DNA of 59,867 nucleotides from an uncultured Propionibacteriaceae bacterium (GTDB lineage: Bacteria > Actinomycetota > Actinomycetes > Propionibacteriales > Propionibacteriaceae). The notes below the pieces were generated by a model. That model was given only the letters and a program-made list of their open reading frames with translations, was not told the DNA's origin and did not search any database. The stretch is taken from NCBI GenBank assembly GCA_902805915.1, contig CADCUO010000068.1, forward strand, positions 1 to 59,867, given 5' to 3'. The stretch's first letter is position 1. The number at the start of each line of letters is the position of its first letter. Below are positions 19,478-29,675 of the stretch, piece by piece. Position numbers and translations under genes: made by a program.

Positions 19478-20598
19478 GTGACCCGGCGGACTATCGAGAT
19501 CGAGTCGCTGGCCGACTTCGACCACCACAGCGCGGGTGCGCGGCGCCTCAACGGGTGGTTCGTGCAGTCGGTGGACCTGACCGAACGGTCGGCAGCGTTG
19601 GCCCAGCTGGACCCGCGCGGAGCAGTGTTTCTCGGCTGCCGGCTCAGCCCGGAGACCGAGGCAGACCTGCGTGCGCGAGGTGCACTGTTGTTTCCCCGCC
19701 TGCCGCAGGTTCCGTTCGACCCGTACCGGCCGAGCCTCTACGACGCCACCGAGCTGTACGGCCCCGGCAGCTACTCAGACAGCGCCGACGCCGCGATCTA
19801 CGCCTGGACCCAGGCAGCGCTGCCTCGACCCAGCCTGCAGCACACCCTGGCGGCAGCGCTGCACGACCACTCAGTCACCGATGCTCTCGACGAGGCGCTG
19901 GACAGCGTGGCCGTACAGGATGTCGTCGGGGTGATGGGCGGCCATGCCCTGGTCCGCGGCGACGAGGCGTACCAGCAGGCCGCAGAGCTCGGCCGCGCGC
20001 TGACAGCGGCTGGCCGCACGGTCCTCACCGGCGGCGGGCCTGGTGCGATGGAGGCCGCAAATCTGGGCGCCTACCTGAGCCCGTGGCCGGACGCCGTCGA
20101 GGAGGCTCTGGCCACCGTGGCTACGGTTCGCTCCTACCGGCCCAGCATCGAGGACTGGGTCCAGACCGGGCTGCACGTTCGTTCCCGCTGGCCGGCGGCT
20201 CACGCCGGGCGGAGTATCGGCATCCCGACCTGGTTCTACGGCCATGAACCGACCAACGTGTGCGCCACCGAGATCGCCAAGTACTTCGGAAACGCCCAGC
20301 GCGAGGACACCTTGCTGCACCGGTGCCGTGGCGGGATCAGCTACCTCCCCGGCAGGCCGGGACCGTCCAGGAGGTCTTCCAGGCGGCCACCGAGAACTTC
20401 TACGCCGCCGCCCCGTCGCAGATAGCTCCCATGGTGCTGGTCGGTGTCGACTACTGGACGAACACCTACCCTGTCTTTCCGTTGCTGCGCCAGCTGGCGA
20501 GCGGTCGCTCGATGGCTGGTGCGGTGCACTGCGTCGACTCTGTGGCTGAGGCGTGCGCGGTGGTCTTGGCTCTGTCAGGTGAGGTCAGGACTGGCTGA
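19478..20598 (+). pseudogene. LOG-family Rossmann nucleotide-binding protein, frameshifted
   Basis: Reading starts at GTG 19478 and gives a lineage-type N-terminal domain followed by a LOG/TIGR00730-like Rossmann domain (VGVMGGHALVRGD, VLTGGGPGAMEAANLGAYL). At about 20353-20356 the frame breaks. In frame it reads YLPGRPGPSRR, whereas the next frame continues as AGTVQEVFQAATENFYA and ends at 20598. Adding one base restores PG-x-AGTVQE, the family signature PGGxGTxxE, and a protein of about 373 residues. LOG proteins bind or cleave nucleotide 5'-monophosphates (cytokinin-activating family). It is either a recent 1-bp deletion or a sequence error, since the downstream frame is otherwise intact. 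It starts 8 nt after the serine hydrolase stop and its tail overlaps the GAF-ANTAR gene by 14 nt. Confidence 0.8.
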
Positions 20599-21265
20599 CG
20601 GCAGCTATCAGCTCGTCGGCGATCCGGCGCAGCTTGACGTTGCGGTGCTGTGACAGCCGGGTCAAGAAGGCGAACGCCTGCGCTTCGGGGATCTTGTAGC
20701 GCTCCATCACGATGCCGACACCTTGCCCGATCCGGGACCGGGTCTGGAGCGCCTCGTTGAGGGTCTTGATCTGCATGCTGTACGCCAGCGCAACCGCAGC
20801 CTGATGGGTGAACAGCCGGCTGACGGTGTCCATGTCCTCGAACGCCCCGACGTCCCCGCTGTAGATGTTCAGCCCGCCGATGCTGCGGTTGTTCTCGAAC
20901 AGCCGGATCCCAGCCTGGGACCGGATACCGGCCTCGGCCGCAAAGGGGCCGTAGTTGGGATAGCGCTCGTCGCTGAGCAGGTCGCTGCATACGGCGTACG
21001 GGCCCTCGGTCACCCCCTCGTAGCACGGCCCCTCCTGCAGCTCGAACTGCTTCTCGTCCAGCGGCTGCAAGATCTTGTCGGTGAGCGCGTACGAGTCCAG
21101 GGTGCCGTCGGTGTGGCGGATGGTGATGCTCGAGTAGTGCACGCCGGTGATGACCTCCACCGCCGCGTTCGTGATGCTCTGCAGCGTGGTGTCCAGATCT
21201 CCCGGGGTCAGCCTCTGCAGCAACGCCTCTGAGACGTCCAGGATGTTGGGTTCTGTGGGTGCCAT
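20585..21265 (-). CDS. GAF-ANTAR antitermination regulator
   Basis: 226 residues. A GAF sensor domain occupies about 20-155 (GPCYEGVTEGPYAVCSDLL..IRSQAGIRLFENNRSIGGLNIYS). It is followed by an ANTAR RNA-binding three-helix domain, about 165-220 (ALQTRSRIGQGVGIVMERYK, QAFAFLTRLSQ). Such proteins bind dual-hexaloop RNA hairpins and antiterminate, usually in response to a ligand or stress. The ATG at 21265 has a strong GGAGGAAGG; the frame extends further upstream without similarity. The monocistronic setting gives no target. No dual ANTAR hairpin was recognised in the window. Confidence 0.92.
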   Translation of the reverse strand: MAPTEPNILDVSEALLQRLTPGDLDTTLQSITNAAVEVITGVHYSSITIRHTDGTLDSYALTDKILQPLDEKQFELQEGPCYEGVTEGPYAVCSDLLSDERYPNYGPFAAEAGIRSQAGIRLFENNRSIGGLNIYSGDVGAFEDMDTVSRLFTHQAAVALAYSMQIKTLNEALQTRSRIGQGVGIVMERYKIPEAQAFAFLTRLSQHRNVKLRRIADELIAAVSQS

Positions 21266-21317
21266 GTGGAATCCTTCCTCCGGCAGGGAGCATAGTCGCT
21301 GAGGGCTGGTCGCGGGG

Positions 21318-23450
21318 TCAGTCTCGACCCTCGCCGTGCACCACGGCCAGCAGCGCGGCAGCGCGTGAGCTGTCGAACACCTCCTCAAGAACGAGCGGCG
21401 CACCGTCCGGACCAGTCAGGGGGACCCGCCAGTTCGGGTACTCGTCCAGGGTGCCGGGCTGGTTCTGGATCCGCCGGTCACCGACCGCGTCGGTGAGCGC
21501 GACACAGAGCAGTCGGGACGGCGTCCGGGTCAGGTAGGCGTGCAAGGCCCGCACCGTCTCCTCGACGTCTGCCCCGGCAGGAAGCAGGCCGAGTGCGCTC
21601 AGGCTGTCCAGCCAGGCTTGCCGGTCCACCTCGTCCGCGGCCAGCTCTTCCTCCACCGGCCTGGTCAGCACCCCGAGGTCGTCCCGCAGCCGGACGTGGT
21701 CGCCGGCCAGATAGCCGGCGGTCGGCGGCAGGTCATGGGTGGTCACTGACGCCAGGCAGTACTCCCGCCAACGATCGGGTGGGAGCGGGTCGCCGCCACC
21801 GTCGTGGTCGAACTCGAACCACAGGATCGAGGTGCCCAGGATGCCTCGCGCCTTGAGGTACTCCCGGACCCACGGCTCGACCGTACCGAGGTCCTCCCCC
21901 ACCACCAGCGCGCCAGCCCGCTGGGCCTCCAACGCGAGGATGCCGATCAGCGCCTCGTGGTCATAGCGGACGTAGGTGCCTGCAGTGGGGCCAGCCCCAG
22001 CTGGGATCCACCACAGCCGGAAGAGCCCGATGATGTGGTCGACCCGGATGCCGCCGGCGTGCCGCAGGATGCTGGAGACCAGCGCGCGGTACGGGGCGTA
22101 CCCGGTCTCGGCCAGCTTGTCCGGGCGCCACGGTGGCTGGGTCCAGTCCTGGCCGTTCTGGTTGTAGGGGTCCGGCGGGGCACCGACGGTGATCCCGCTG
22201 GCGTAGATGTCCTGCAAGCCCCAGGAGTCTGCGCCGCTGGGATGCACACCGACGGCCAGGTCCTGCATCACCCCCAGTGCCATGCCGGCGTCCACCGCGG
22301 CCGCCTGGGTGTCGCGCAGCTGCTCGTCCAGCAGCCACTGCAGCCAGCGGTGAAAGTCCACCTGCTGGGAATGCTCCGCTCGAAAGTCCGCCACCGCCTC
22401 GCCTGCTGGGTGCTGCAAGGGCTCAGGCCAGGCGGTCCAGTCTGACCCGTGCGTCTGCGCCAACACGGACCAGGTCGCGTAGTCGTCCAGCCCGGGACCT
22501 TGTCGGTTGCAGAACGCGCGGAACGCCAGCTCGCGTCCGGCGCTGCGTTCCAGCTTGAAGACGATGGACAGCGCCTGGAGCTTGGCCGCCCAGACGGCGT
22601 CGCGGTTGATGCGTTTCCTGGTCCGACCCGCTTTGCGCAGCTTCTTGTGGATGGCCCTGATCTCAGCCCGAGGGCCCTCCTTCGCCTCGGCGTACTCGGG
22701 GATCCGCTCGATTCGCAGATAGATGGGGTTGACGAACCGCCGGGTGGTGGGCAGGTACGGCGACGGCTCCATCGGCGGCACCGGCTCGGCGGCATGCAGC
22801 GGGTTGATCAGCACGAAGTCCGCGTCGTGCTCAGCGGCGGACCAGACTGCGAGGTCGGTCAGGTCGGTCAGGTCGCCGATGCCCCAGGAACGCTCCGAGC
22901 GGACGCTGTAGAGCTGGGTGGCGAGCCCCCAGCCGCGACGGCTGCCCATCTGGGCCGGGATACCGAGCCAGGACGGGGTGACCACCAACGGCATCGAGTC
23001 CTCCCGGTCGCCGGAGTGGGCGCGCAGGGTGTGGTAGCCGGTTGGCAGGTTCGCCGGGATCTCGAATGAGGCCTCACCGACGAGCTGACCGTCAATGTCT
23101 CGCGGCGGCGTCCAGTTCTCCATCTGGTGCAGGTGCTCCCGGGTGTCGCCGTCCTCCAGGTCGATCCAGACCCTGACCTGCGCACCGTGCGGTACGTGCA
23201 CCCAGACCGAAGCGGTGCGGCCGTCCCGGGTTGCCAGAAAGGTCGGCAGCATCCGGGTCCACGGCTGACGCTGCTGCTGGGCCAACGCACCCTCGGCGGC
23301 GTCCGGCGTCGCTGCGTCCACGCCGAGGGCCGCCAGTACGTCCACGATGGTGTGCCTGCCGACAACGACGTGATTTCCTTGCCAGTCCCAGTACTCGGTC
23401 GCGATGGCATGCGCGTCGGCCAGTTGGCGCAGCGTCGGATCCAGTTCCAC
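21318..23450 (-). CDS. malQ: 4-alpha-glucanotransferase (GH77, amylomaltase)
   Basis: 710 residues. Disproportionates maltodextrins. The long actinobacterial form has an N-terminal beta domain (about 1-160) before the (beta/alpha)8 barrel. Barrel motifs include GIRVDHIIGLFRLWWIP (nucleophile region), VVGEDLGTVEPWV (acid/base region) and SVTTHDLPPTAGYLAGDH. Start is GTG at 23450 behind AAGGAG. It sits in the block between dxr and rlmN with no other glycogen genes adjacent. Confidence 0.95.
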   Translation of the reverse strand: MELDPTLRQLADAHAIATEYWDWQGNHVVVGRHTIVDVLAALGVDAATPDAAEGALAQQQRQPWTRMLPTFLATRDGRTASVWVHVPHGAQVRVWIDLEDGDTREHLHQMENWTPPRDIDGQLVGEASFEIPANLPTGYHTLRAHSGDREDSMPLVVTPSWLGIPAQMGSRRGWGLATQLYSVRSERSWGIGDLTDLTDLAVWSAAEHDADFVLINPLHAAEPVPPMEPSPYLPTTRRFVNPIYLRIERIPEYAEAKEGPRAEIRAIHKKLRKAGRTRKRINRDAVWAAKLQALSIVFKLERSAGRELAFRAFCNRQGPGLDDYATWSVLAQTHGSDWTAWPEPLQHPAGEAVADFRAEHSQQVDFHRWLQWLLDEQLRDTQAAAVDAGMALGVMQDLAVGVHPSGADSWGLQDIYASGITVGAPPDPYNQNGQDWTQPPWRPDKLAETGYAPYRALVSSILRHAGGIRVDHIIGLFRLWWIPAGAGPTAGTYVRYDHEALIGILALEAQRAGALVVGEDLGTVEPWVREYLKARGILGTSILWFEFDHDGGGDPLPPDRWREYCLASVTTHDLPPTAGYLAGDHVRLRDDLGVLTRPVEEELAADEVDRQAWLDSLSALGLLPAGADVEETVRALHAYLTRTPSRLLCVALTDAVGDRRIQNQPGTLDEYPNWRVPLTGPDGAPLVLEEVFDSSRAAALLAVVHGEGRD

Positions 23451-23491
23451 GAGCCCGCTCCTTTAGGTGTCGATGTGCGTTCTCGAGCAGG

Positions 23492-24016
23492 TCAGTCAGC
23501 TGGAGCTTCCCACCACGGTGTGACAACCGCGCGGGCGATGGTGTGACCGAACATGTTGAAGCACAGGTACGCAGGCGTGGCCTGCTCGCCGAGGTCGATG
23601 TGCTCGACGTCCAGCGCGTGCACGGCAATGTAGTAGCGATGCCTGCCGTGCCCGGGTGGCGGTGCCGCGCCGAGGAAGCCTTCGAAGCCGGCGTCGTTGC
23701 TGAGCTGGACGGCACCGTCGGGGAGTGTGCCGTCGGCTGCACCGGCCGGCAGCGACGTCACCGATGAGGCAAGGTTGCCCACGGCCCAGTGCCAGAACCC
23801 GCTGGCTGTGGGGGCGTCGGGGTCGAACATGGTGACCGCGAAGCTCTTCGTCTCGGCCGGGAAGCCGCTCCAGGACAGCTGTGGGGATGTGTCGGTGCCC
23901 TCGTACCCCATCTTGCCGCTGACCTGGGCTGAGCCGAGTGCTTCGCCGTCGGCGCCGTCGGTGCTGGTCAGCGAGAAGGACGGGACTACGGCGGTCTTGT
24001 CGTACGGCGTGCTCAT
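23492..24016 (-). CDS. YbhB/YbcL-family (PEBP-like) protein
   Basis: 174 residues. Phosphatidylethanolamine-binding-protein fold, with the conserved [37 protein letters not shown] and [14 protein letters not shown] segments holding the anion-site Asp, His and Pro residues. Bacterial members have no settled physiological role. AAGGAG precedes the ATG. No signal peptide. It is 41 bp upstream of malQ in the same direction and may share its transcript. Confidence 0.92.
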   Translation of the reverse strand: MSTPYDKTAVVPSFSLTSTDGADGEALGSAQVSGKMGYEGTDTSPQLSWSGFPAETKSFAVTMFDPDAPTASGFWHWAVGNLASSVTSLPAGAADGTLPDGAVQLSNDAGFEGFLGAAPPPGHGRHRYYIAVHALDVEHIDLGEQATPAYLCFNMFGHTIARAVVTPWWEAPAD

Positions 24017-24086
24017 GCGGCGCTCCTTGGCAGTTCGCAGGGGTGGTTCGGGCTGGAGTTCGGCGGGGCGGGGATGGTTGGGCGGT

Positions 24087-25226
24087 TCAGTTCTGCGTCG
24101 CGGCCAGCTGGCCGCAGGCCCCGTCGATCTCCCGGCCGCGGGTGTCCCGGACCGTCACCGGCACCCCGCGGGCGGCTAGTCGGCGGACGAACTCGTCCTC
24201 GTCCCGGCGACGCGACGCGGTCCACTTCGACCCGGGGGTCGGGTTGAGCGGGATGAGGTTCACGTGCACCCAACCCCAGTTGCCGCGGCGCTTCAACACC
24301 TTGGCGAGCAGGTCGGCACGGAATGCCTGGTCGTTGATGTCACGAATCAGGATGTACTCGATCGACACCCGCCGTTTGGTTGCCTGGGCGTACTCCCAGG
24401 CCGCATCGACGACCTCATCGACGTTCCAGCGGGTATTGATGGGCACCAGCTCGTCCCGTAGCTCGTCGTCGGGGGCGTGCAGTGACAGCGCCAGCGTCAC
24501 CGGAATGCCCTCCGTGGACAGCTGCTGCATCCGCGGCACCAGACCAACAGTGGAGACCGTGATGCCGCGGGCGCTCATGCCGAGGCCGTCCGGGGCGGGT
24601 GTGGTCAGCTGGCGGACAGCACCGATGACGGCCTTGTAATTGGCCAGCGGCTCGCCCATGCCCATGAACACCACGTTGCTCACTCGGCCGCCGGAGCCGC
24701 CTGCCGGGTCGGCGCGCCCACCCGGGACCTCGCCGCGGGACAGCCGCCGGGCTCCGTCGACCACCTGCTCCACGATCTCGGCGGTGCTCATATTGCGTTG
24801 CAGCCCGCCCTGGCCGGTGGCACAGAACGGGCACGCCATGCCACAGCCCGCCTGGCTGGACACGCACAGGGTGACCCGGTCGGGATAGCGCATCAGCACG
24901 CTCTCGACCAGGGACCCGTCGTGCAGCTTCCACAACGTCTTGATGGTGGTGTCGTCGTCGCACCTGGTCTCTTTGACCAGGTGGAGCAGCCGCGGCAGCA
25001 AGGCTTTCGCCAAGTAGGCGCGGACGTCGGCGGGAAGATCGGTCCACTCCGCCGGGTCGCTGCGCAAACCTTCGAAGTAGTGCGCGGACAGCTGCCGGGC
25101 CCGGAACGCCCGATGACCGATCGACTCGACGACCTCGCGTCGCTCTGCGGGGGTGAGATCGGCCCAGTGCCGCGGCGGTTGCCCCCGACGGGGAGCCTCG
25201 AAAACGAGCGGGAGTGCGGGTTTCAT
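24087..25226 (-). CDS. rlmN: Dual-specificity 23S rRNA/tRNA m2A methyltransferase
   Basis: 379 residues. Radical-SAM enzyme that methylates A2503 of 23S rRNA and A37 of some tRNAs. CGMACPFC (Cys128, Cys132, Cys135) binds the [4Fe-4S] cluster. [13 protein letters not shown] is the SAM-binding GGEP-like motif. The C-terminal catalytic Cys lies in the final residues (DGACGQLAA). The start at 25226 overlaps the cdsA stop in an ATGA; the open frame runs 95 codons further into cdsA and is ignored. Confidence 0.96.
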   Translation of the reverse strand: MKPALPLVFEAPRRGQPPRHWADLTPAERREVVESIGHRAFRARQLSAHYFEGLRSDPAEWTDLPADVRAYLAKALLPRLLHLVKETRCDDDTTIKTLWKLHDGSLVESVLMRYPDRVTLCVSSQAGCGMACPFCATGQGGLQRNMSTAEIVEQVVDGARRLSRGEVPGGRADPAGGSGGRVSNVVFMGMGEPLANYKAVIGAVRQLTTPAPDGLGMSARGITVSTVGLVPRMQQLSTEGIPVTLALSLHAPDDELRDELVPINTRWNVDEVVDAAWEYAQATKRRVSIEYILIRDINDQAFRADLLAKVLKRRGNWGWVHVNLIPLNPTPGSKWTASRRRDEDEFVRRLAARGVPVTVRDTRGREIDGACGQLAATQN

Positions 25227-26095
25227 CCGCCGGGAACCAACAGGTACATGATCAGCCAGGCTACCGGGGCTGCGATGAGAAGCGAATCGAGACGATCCAT
25301 CACACCACCGTGGCCGGGCAGGAACGAGCTCATGTCCTTGATGCCGAGGTCCCGCTTGATCATCGACTCGATCAGGTCGCCGCAGGTCGCCACCGCCACC
25401 AGCGCGACGCCCAGGATGATGCCGACCCAGAACGGCACCCTCAACCCCAACGTGGCCATGCAGACACCGGCGGCCGTTCCGAACACCAACGACCCGACGA
25501 AGCCCTCCCACGACTTCTTCGGGCTGATCGACGGCGCCATCGGGTGCCTGCCGAAAAGCACCCCGGCGACGTAGCCGCCGACGTCGTTCATCACCACGAT
25601 GAGCATGAAGGTGACGATCCGGGCGCCGCCGTTGGTCTCGGCCAGCATCAGTGGCGCAAAGGAGCCGAGCAGCGGGACGTAGGCGATGATGAACAGGCTT
25701 GCCGAGGAGTCTTTGACGAACCCGGTGGAGCCGCCGGGCATTCGCCAGACCAGCGCTGCCAGGACGGTGAGAGCCAGCGATGCGAGCAGCACACTGGTGG
25801 TGGAGAACACCACCGGGTTCTGCCGGCCGGCGAGGTAGGAGCCGGTGGCGATGGCGAGGGTTCCGACAACGATCGGCACGATGGCGGCGCGCAGTCCCTG
25901 CTTCAGCAGTGCCTGGTAGATCTCTACCGAGCCCAGCGCCAGCGCTGCCGCGACGAGCACGACGAACGCCGGCTTGAAGTAGACCAGGCTGGCGATGATG
26001 AACGCGCCCAGCCCCACACCGACGCTGATAGCAGCGGGGAGATCACGGCCGGCACGGCCATGATCTCGGACCGGCGGTGCGGGGATGTCGGTCAC
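25223..26095 (-). CDS. cdsA: Phosphatidate cytidylyltransferase
   Basis: 290 residues. Makes CDP-diacylglycerol for phospholipid synthesis. About eight membrane segments. The CDP-DAG synthase signature lies near the C-terminus: [16 protein letters not shown], then [12 protein letters not shown]. The first 20 residues form a short cytosolic extension. Start is GTG at 26095, 3 nt after the frr stop. It shares ATGA with rlmN, so frr-cdsA-rlmN look co-translated. Confidence 0.95.
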   Translation of the reverse strand: MTDIPAPPVRDHGRAGRDLPAAISVGVGLGAFIIASLVYFKPAFVVLVAAALALGSVEIYQALLKQGLRAAIVPIVVGTLAIATGSYLAGRQNPVVFSTTSVLLASLALTVLAALVWRMPGGSTGFVKDSSASLFIIAYVPLLGSFAPLMLAETNGGARIVTFMLIVVMNDVGGYVAGVLFGRHPMAPSISPKKSWEGFVGSLVFGTAAGVCMATLGLRVPFWVGIILGVALVAVATCGDLIESMIKRDLGIKDMSSFLPGHGGVMDRLDSLLIAAPVAWLIMYLLVPGG

Positions 26096-26098
26096 CGA

Positions 26099-26656
26099 TC
26101 AGACCTCGAGGAGTTCGGCTTCCTTGTGCTTGAGGACGTCGTCGATGGCGTCGACATGCTTCTTGGTGGCGGCGTCGAGCTGCTTCTCCGCGCGAGCAGC
26201 CTCGTCCTCGCCGACCTCCTTGTCCTTGACCATCTTGTCGAGGGCTTCCTTAGCGGTCCGGCGGGCGGCGCGGACCGAGATGCGGGCGTCCTCGGCCTTG
26301 GTCTTGGCCAGCTTGATGTACTCCCTGCGACGCTCCTCAGTCAGCTGGGGCATAGTCACCCGGATCACCGCGCCGTCGTTAGTCGGGTTCACGCCCAGGT
26401 CCGAGTCACGGATCGAGCGCTCGATGCCTGCCATGGCTGACTTGTCGAACGGGCTGATGATCACCATGCGCGCCTCGGGCACCTGGAAGGTGGCCAGCTG
26501 CTGGATCGGTGTCTGAGCGCCGTAGTAGTCGGCAGTGAGCCGGGCGAACATGGCCGGGTGTGCCCGGCCGGTCCGGATGGCCGCGAACTCCTCCTTGGCG
26601 TACTCGATGGCGTTGGCCATCTTTGTTTCCGCTTCGCGGATGATGTCGGAGATCAC
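26099..26656 (-). CDS. frr: Ribosome recycling factor
   Basis: 185 residues. Splits post-termination ribosomes together with EF-G. The sequence EFAAIRTGRAHPAMF, PFDKSAMAGIERSIRDSDLG and the helical C-terminus (EALDKMVKDKEVGEDE) are characteristic. I chose GTG 26656 because AAGGAG lies 10 nt upstream; the codon at 26665 would sit on the Shine-Dalgarno itself. It lies between pyrH and cdsA, as in most actinobacteria. Confidence 0.96.
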   Translation of the reverse strand: MISDIIREAETKMANAIEYAKEEFAAIRTGRAHPAMFARLTADYYGAQTPIQQLATFQVPEARMVIISPFDKSAMAGIERSIRDSDLGVNPTNDGAVIRVTMPQLTEERRREYIKLAKTKAEDARISVRAARRTAKEALDKMVKDKEVGEDEAARAEKQLDAATKKHVDAIDDVLKHKEAELLEV

Positions 26657-26710
26657 GAGGATCAAGCTCCTTCTGAGGCTTCGTTGGGTGCGAACGTAGT
26701 GATCTGGGCG

Positions 26711-27424
26711 TCAGTTGTGGACCGTGGTACCGATCTTCTCACCCTGGATCACCCGAACGATGGTGCCGTCGGTGTCCAGGCTGAAAAAGATCATCGGCAG
26801 TGCGTAGTCGCGGGCCATGCTGACAGCAGTGGCGTCGGCGATCTTGAGATCTCGCGCCAGGTACTCGTCGTAGGTGAGGTGGTCGAACTTCACCGCGCAG
26901 GGGTTCTTGGCCGGATCGGAGTCATAGACCCCGTCAGTCCCCTGCTTGCCCATCAGCAGCACCTCGGCGCCGATCTCGAGTGCACGCTGCGCCGCGACCG
27001 TATCGGTGGAGAAGTACGGCATCCCGGACCCGGCACCGAAGATCACCACCCGTCCCTTCTCCAGGTGTCGCTCCGCACGCCGCGGGATGTACGGCTCAGC
27101 CACCTGACCCATGGCGATCGCGGTCTGCACCCGGGTCTCCAGACCCGCCTTCTCGCAGAAGTCCTGCAGCGCGAGGCAGTTCATCACCGTGCCCAGCATG
27201 CCCATGTAGTCGGCCCGGTCCCGTTCCATCCCATGCTGCTGCAGTTCCGCACCTCGGAAGAAGTTGCCGCCGCCGACCACGACCGCGACCTGCACACCAC
27301 AGGTCGCGACGTAGCTGATCTGGGTGGCCAGCCCGGCCACCACATCGGGGTCCACACCGACCTTTCCGCCGCCGAACACCTCACCCGACAACTTCAGCAG
27401 GACTCGTCTATACGGACTGTTCAT
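26711..27424 (-). CDS. pyrH: Uridylate kinase
   Basis: 237 residues. Hexameric UMP kinase of the amino-acid-kinase fold. [13 protein letters not shown] at the N-terminus, [15 protein letters not shown] (UMP loop) and [16 protein letters not shown] (ATP site) are all present. The ATG at 27424 follows GGGAGAG; an upstream in-frame codon lacks similarity. It lies in the order rpsB-tsf-pyrH-frr. Confidence 0.96.
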   Translation of the reverse strand: MNSPYRRVLLKLSGEVFGGGKVGVDPDVVAGLATQISYVATCGVQVAVVVGGGNFFRGAELQQHGMERDRADYMGMLGTVMNCLALQDFCEKAGLETRVQTAIAMGQVAEPYIPRRAERHLEKGRVVIFGAGSGMPYFSTDTVAAQRALEIGAEVLLMGKQGTDGVYDSDPAKNPCAVKFDHLTYDEYLARDLKIADATAVSMARDYALPMIFFSLDTDGTIVRVIQGEKIGTTVHN

Positions 27425-27510
27425 GGCTCTCCCGGGATCGTGGTACGTCGTGGGCCGGACATGCGACATGCGCTACGAATCACCGGATTCGCAGCGCATG
27501 TCAGGCGTGC

Positions 27511-28332
27511 TCAGGACCCAGCGGCCTCGAAGCGGACGAACCGCTTGATGGTCACACCGGCTGCCTGCAGCTGCTTGCCTACCGTGGTCTTGCTGTCGGT
27601 CACCGACGGCTGGTCGAGCAGCGCGACGTCCTTGAAGAACGCGTTCACCCGGCCCTCGACGATCTTGGGCAGGGCCTGCTCCGGCTTGCCCTCCTCCTTG
27701 GCCGTGGCCTCGGCGATCCGGCGCTCGTTCTCCACCGTCTCGGCCGGCACCTCGTCGCGGCTCACGTACTGCGGGCGCATGGCTGCGATCTGCATCGCTG
27801 CGGTACGGGCCGCCGACTCGTCGCCACCCTCGTACTCCACCAGGACGCCGACCTGCGGCGGCAGGTCTGAGGCGCGCCGGTGCAGGTAGACCGTGGTCTT
27901 GCCTGGGAAGTAGGCGGCCTGGGAGAGCTCCAGCTTCTCACCGATCTTCACGGCCAGCTCCTGCACCGCGTCGGCCACTGTCTTGCCCGACGGCAGTGTG
28001 GCGGCGTTGGCCGCCTCCAGCCCGTCGGCCTGGTTGACGGCCACGGCCTTGACAGCGTCGACCGCCAGCGCCTGGAACTCGTCGTTCTTCGCCACGAAAT
28101 CGGTCTCGGCACCCAGCTGCAGCAGTGCGCCGCCTTCAGCGGCCACCAGACCGTTGCTGGCTTTCCGCTCGGCACCGCGCTTGGCGGCCTTGGCCTGACC
28201 GGTCACCCGAAGGATCTCGATCGCCTTGTCGAAGTCACCTTCGGCCTCGGTCAGCGCCTTCTTGGCGTCCATCATCCCGGCGCCGGTCGCGTCGCGGAGC
28301 CTCTTCACATCAGTAGCGGCAATTGTCGCCAT
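27511..28332 (-). CDS. tsf: Translation elongation factor Ts
   Basis: 273 residues. Nucleotide exchange factor for EF-Tu. The N-terminal UBA-like domain has [34 protein letters not shown] is the EF-Tu-contacting TDFV motif, and [16 protein letters not shown] marks the second core subdomain. GAGGA precedes the ATG. It is 39 bp downstream of rpsB and co-transcribed with it. Confidence 0.97.
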   Translation of the reverse strand: MATIAATDVKRLRDATGAGMMDAKKALTEAEGDFDKAIEILRVTGQAKAAKRGAERKASNGLVAAEGGALLQLGAETDFVAKNDEFQALAVDAVKAVAVNQADGLEAANAATLPSGKTVADAVQELAVKIGEKLELSQAAYFPGKTTVYLHRRASDLPPQVGVLVEYEGGDESAARTAAMQIAAMRPQYVSRDEVPAETVENERRIAEATAKEEGKPEQALPKIVEGRVNAFFKDVALLDQPSVTDSKTTVGKQLQAAGVTIKRFVRFEAAGS

Positions 28333-28371
28333 GACTTACAGTCCTCGATTCCTTGATCTGGAGAAGCTAGC

Positions 28372-29337
28372 TCAGTTGGTCTGTTCGTCGGCCGGTGCAG
28401 GCGCCTGGCCGTCGACGGCGTCCGCTGCCGACTCGGCATCGTCAGCGGCGACATCGGCGGTCTCCTGGGACGGCACTCGGGCAGCGGCGTCGGCCGCTGG
28501 CTCCTCGTTGGGCTCAGCGGTCGGCGCTTCCGCAGCCGGAACAGCGGTCCCATCGGCCACCGGAGCGGCCGCGTCCTCATGGCCGAGGAGCTCGCGCTCC
28601 CAGTCAGCCATCGGCTCGACCTCGGCCTCGGTGCCCGTCTGCGCGCCGGAACGCGACATCAGACCGTCGGCCACAGCATCAGCCAGCACCCGGGTCAGCA
28701 GGGAGACTGACCGGATGGCGTCGTCGTTGCCGGGGATGGCGAAGTCGACCTCGTCCGGGTCGCAGTTGGTGTCCAGGATGCCGATGATGGGGATCCGCAG
28801 CTTGCGGGCCTCATCCACCGCCAGGTGTTCCTTCTTGGTGTCGACGATCCAGACGGCCTGCGGAGTCCGAGCCATGTCCCGGATGCCGCCAAGGGTCTTC
28901 TCGAGCTTCTCCTTCTCCCGGCGCAAACCGAGCAGCTCCTTCTTGGTCAGCCCCGATGCTGCGACGTCGTCGAAGTCCATGCCCTCCAGCTCCTTGAGGC
29001 GCTGGATCCGCTTGATCATGGTCTGGAAGTTGGTGAGCATCCCACCGAGCCAACGCTGGTTGACGTACGGCATGCCGACCCGGGTTGCCTGCTCTGCGAT
29101 GGTCTCCTGGGCCTGCTTCTTGGTGCCGATGAACAGCACCTGACCGCCGCGCGACACAGTCTCCTTGACGAAGGCGTACGCGCTGTCGATGTAGGTCAGC
29201 GACTGCTGCAGGTCGATGATGTAGATGCCGTTGCGCTCGGTGAAGATGAATCTCTTCATCTTCGGGTTCCAACGGCGGGTCTGGTGCCCGAAGTGGACAC
29301 CGCTGTCTAGGAGCTGACGGGTGGTTACGACGGCCAT
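28372..29337 (-). CDS. rpsB: 30S ribosomal protein S2
   Basis: 321 residues. [20 protein letters not shown] and [10 protein letters not shown] open the protein, and [17 protein letters not shown] is near the end of the core. The last 75 or so residues form an Ala/Glu/Asp/Pro-rich tail ([12 protein letters not shown] and similar), an extension common in actinobacterial S2 but absent from E. coli. The ATG at 29337 follows AGAGGA. It is preceded by an unusually structured leader. First gene of the rpsB-tsf transcript. Confidence 0.97.
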   Translation of the reverse strand: MAVVTTRQLLDSGVHFGHQTRRWNPKMKRFIFTERNGIYIIDLQQSLTYIDSAYAFVKETVSRGGQVLFIGTKKQAQETIAEQATRVGMPYVNQRWLGGMLTNFQTMIKRIQRLKELEGMDFDDVAASGLTKKELLGLRREKEKLEKTLGGIRDMARTPQAVWIVDTKKEHLAVDEARKLRIPIIGILDTNCDPDEVDFAIPGNDDAIRSVSLLTRVLADAVADGLMSRSGAQTGTEAEVEPMADWERELLGHEDAAAPVADGTAVPAAEAPTAEPNEEPAADAAARVPSQETADVAADDAESAADAVDGQAPAPADEQTN

Positions 29338-29354
29338 GGCCGTGTCCTCTCTTT

Positions 29355-29478
29355 GCCGGCACATGACCGTGCCGGCGTACGGTTGCTTCGGCGCCGAGCT
29401 CTTCGGCGCCGCCTGATGCTCGCGTGACACGTATCCCGAGTAGCCGATATCCGACCTCCTCGGGACCGCACGTGTCAC
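29355..29478 (-). promoter_or_regulatory. Structured rpsB 5' leader with three hairpins
   Basis: Reading toward rpsB there are three inverted repeats. First, GTGACACGT/ACGTGTCAC (29424-29432 with 29470-29478), enclosing CCCGAG/CTCGGG. Second, a 9-bp stem CGGCGCCGA/TCGGCGCCG with a 5-nt loop (29389-29411). Third, an 8-bp stem GCCGGCAC/GTGCCGGC with a 6-nt loop (29355-29376), ending 17 nt before the ATG, right at the Shine-Dalgarno. Autogenous control by S2 (with EF-Ts downstream) is the natural hypothesis. Confidence 0.55.
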
Positions 29479-29545
29479 CCAACCCGTGACAGGTCGGCAG
29501 GTGAGCATGCGAAGTCAGCCCAGCGTGCTGGGCTGCTGGCCTGAG

Positions 29546-29574
29546 TTTATGCGGAAACAGGCGCGAGTCGGAAA
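29546..29574 (-). promoter_or_regulatory. Possible promoter of rpsB
   Basis: On the minus strand TTTCCG and CATAAA are separated by 17 bp, about 70 nt before the first leader hairpin. The match to sigma-70 consensus is modest. Confidence 0.28.
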
Positions 29575-29675
29575 TCCTGGCCACAGCTGTCCACAGCCTC
29601 ACGTCTCCCCACGCCGCTGTCCACCGCCAGGCCTGACCTCGACCCGATCGTGGGCTGCGAACCGACAGTGCAGGC

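Noticed and set aside
29587-29595. CTGTCCACA resembling a DnaA box
   Set aside because: Single near-match with one degenerate neighbour, no cluster, no AT-rich region and no dnaA/dnaN gene; not an origin.
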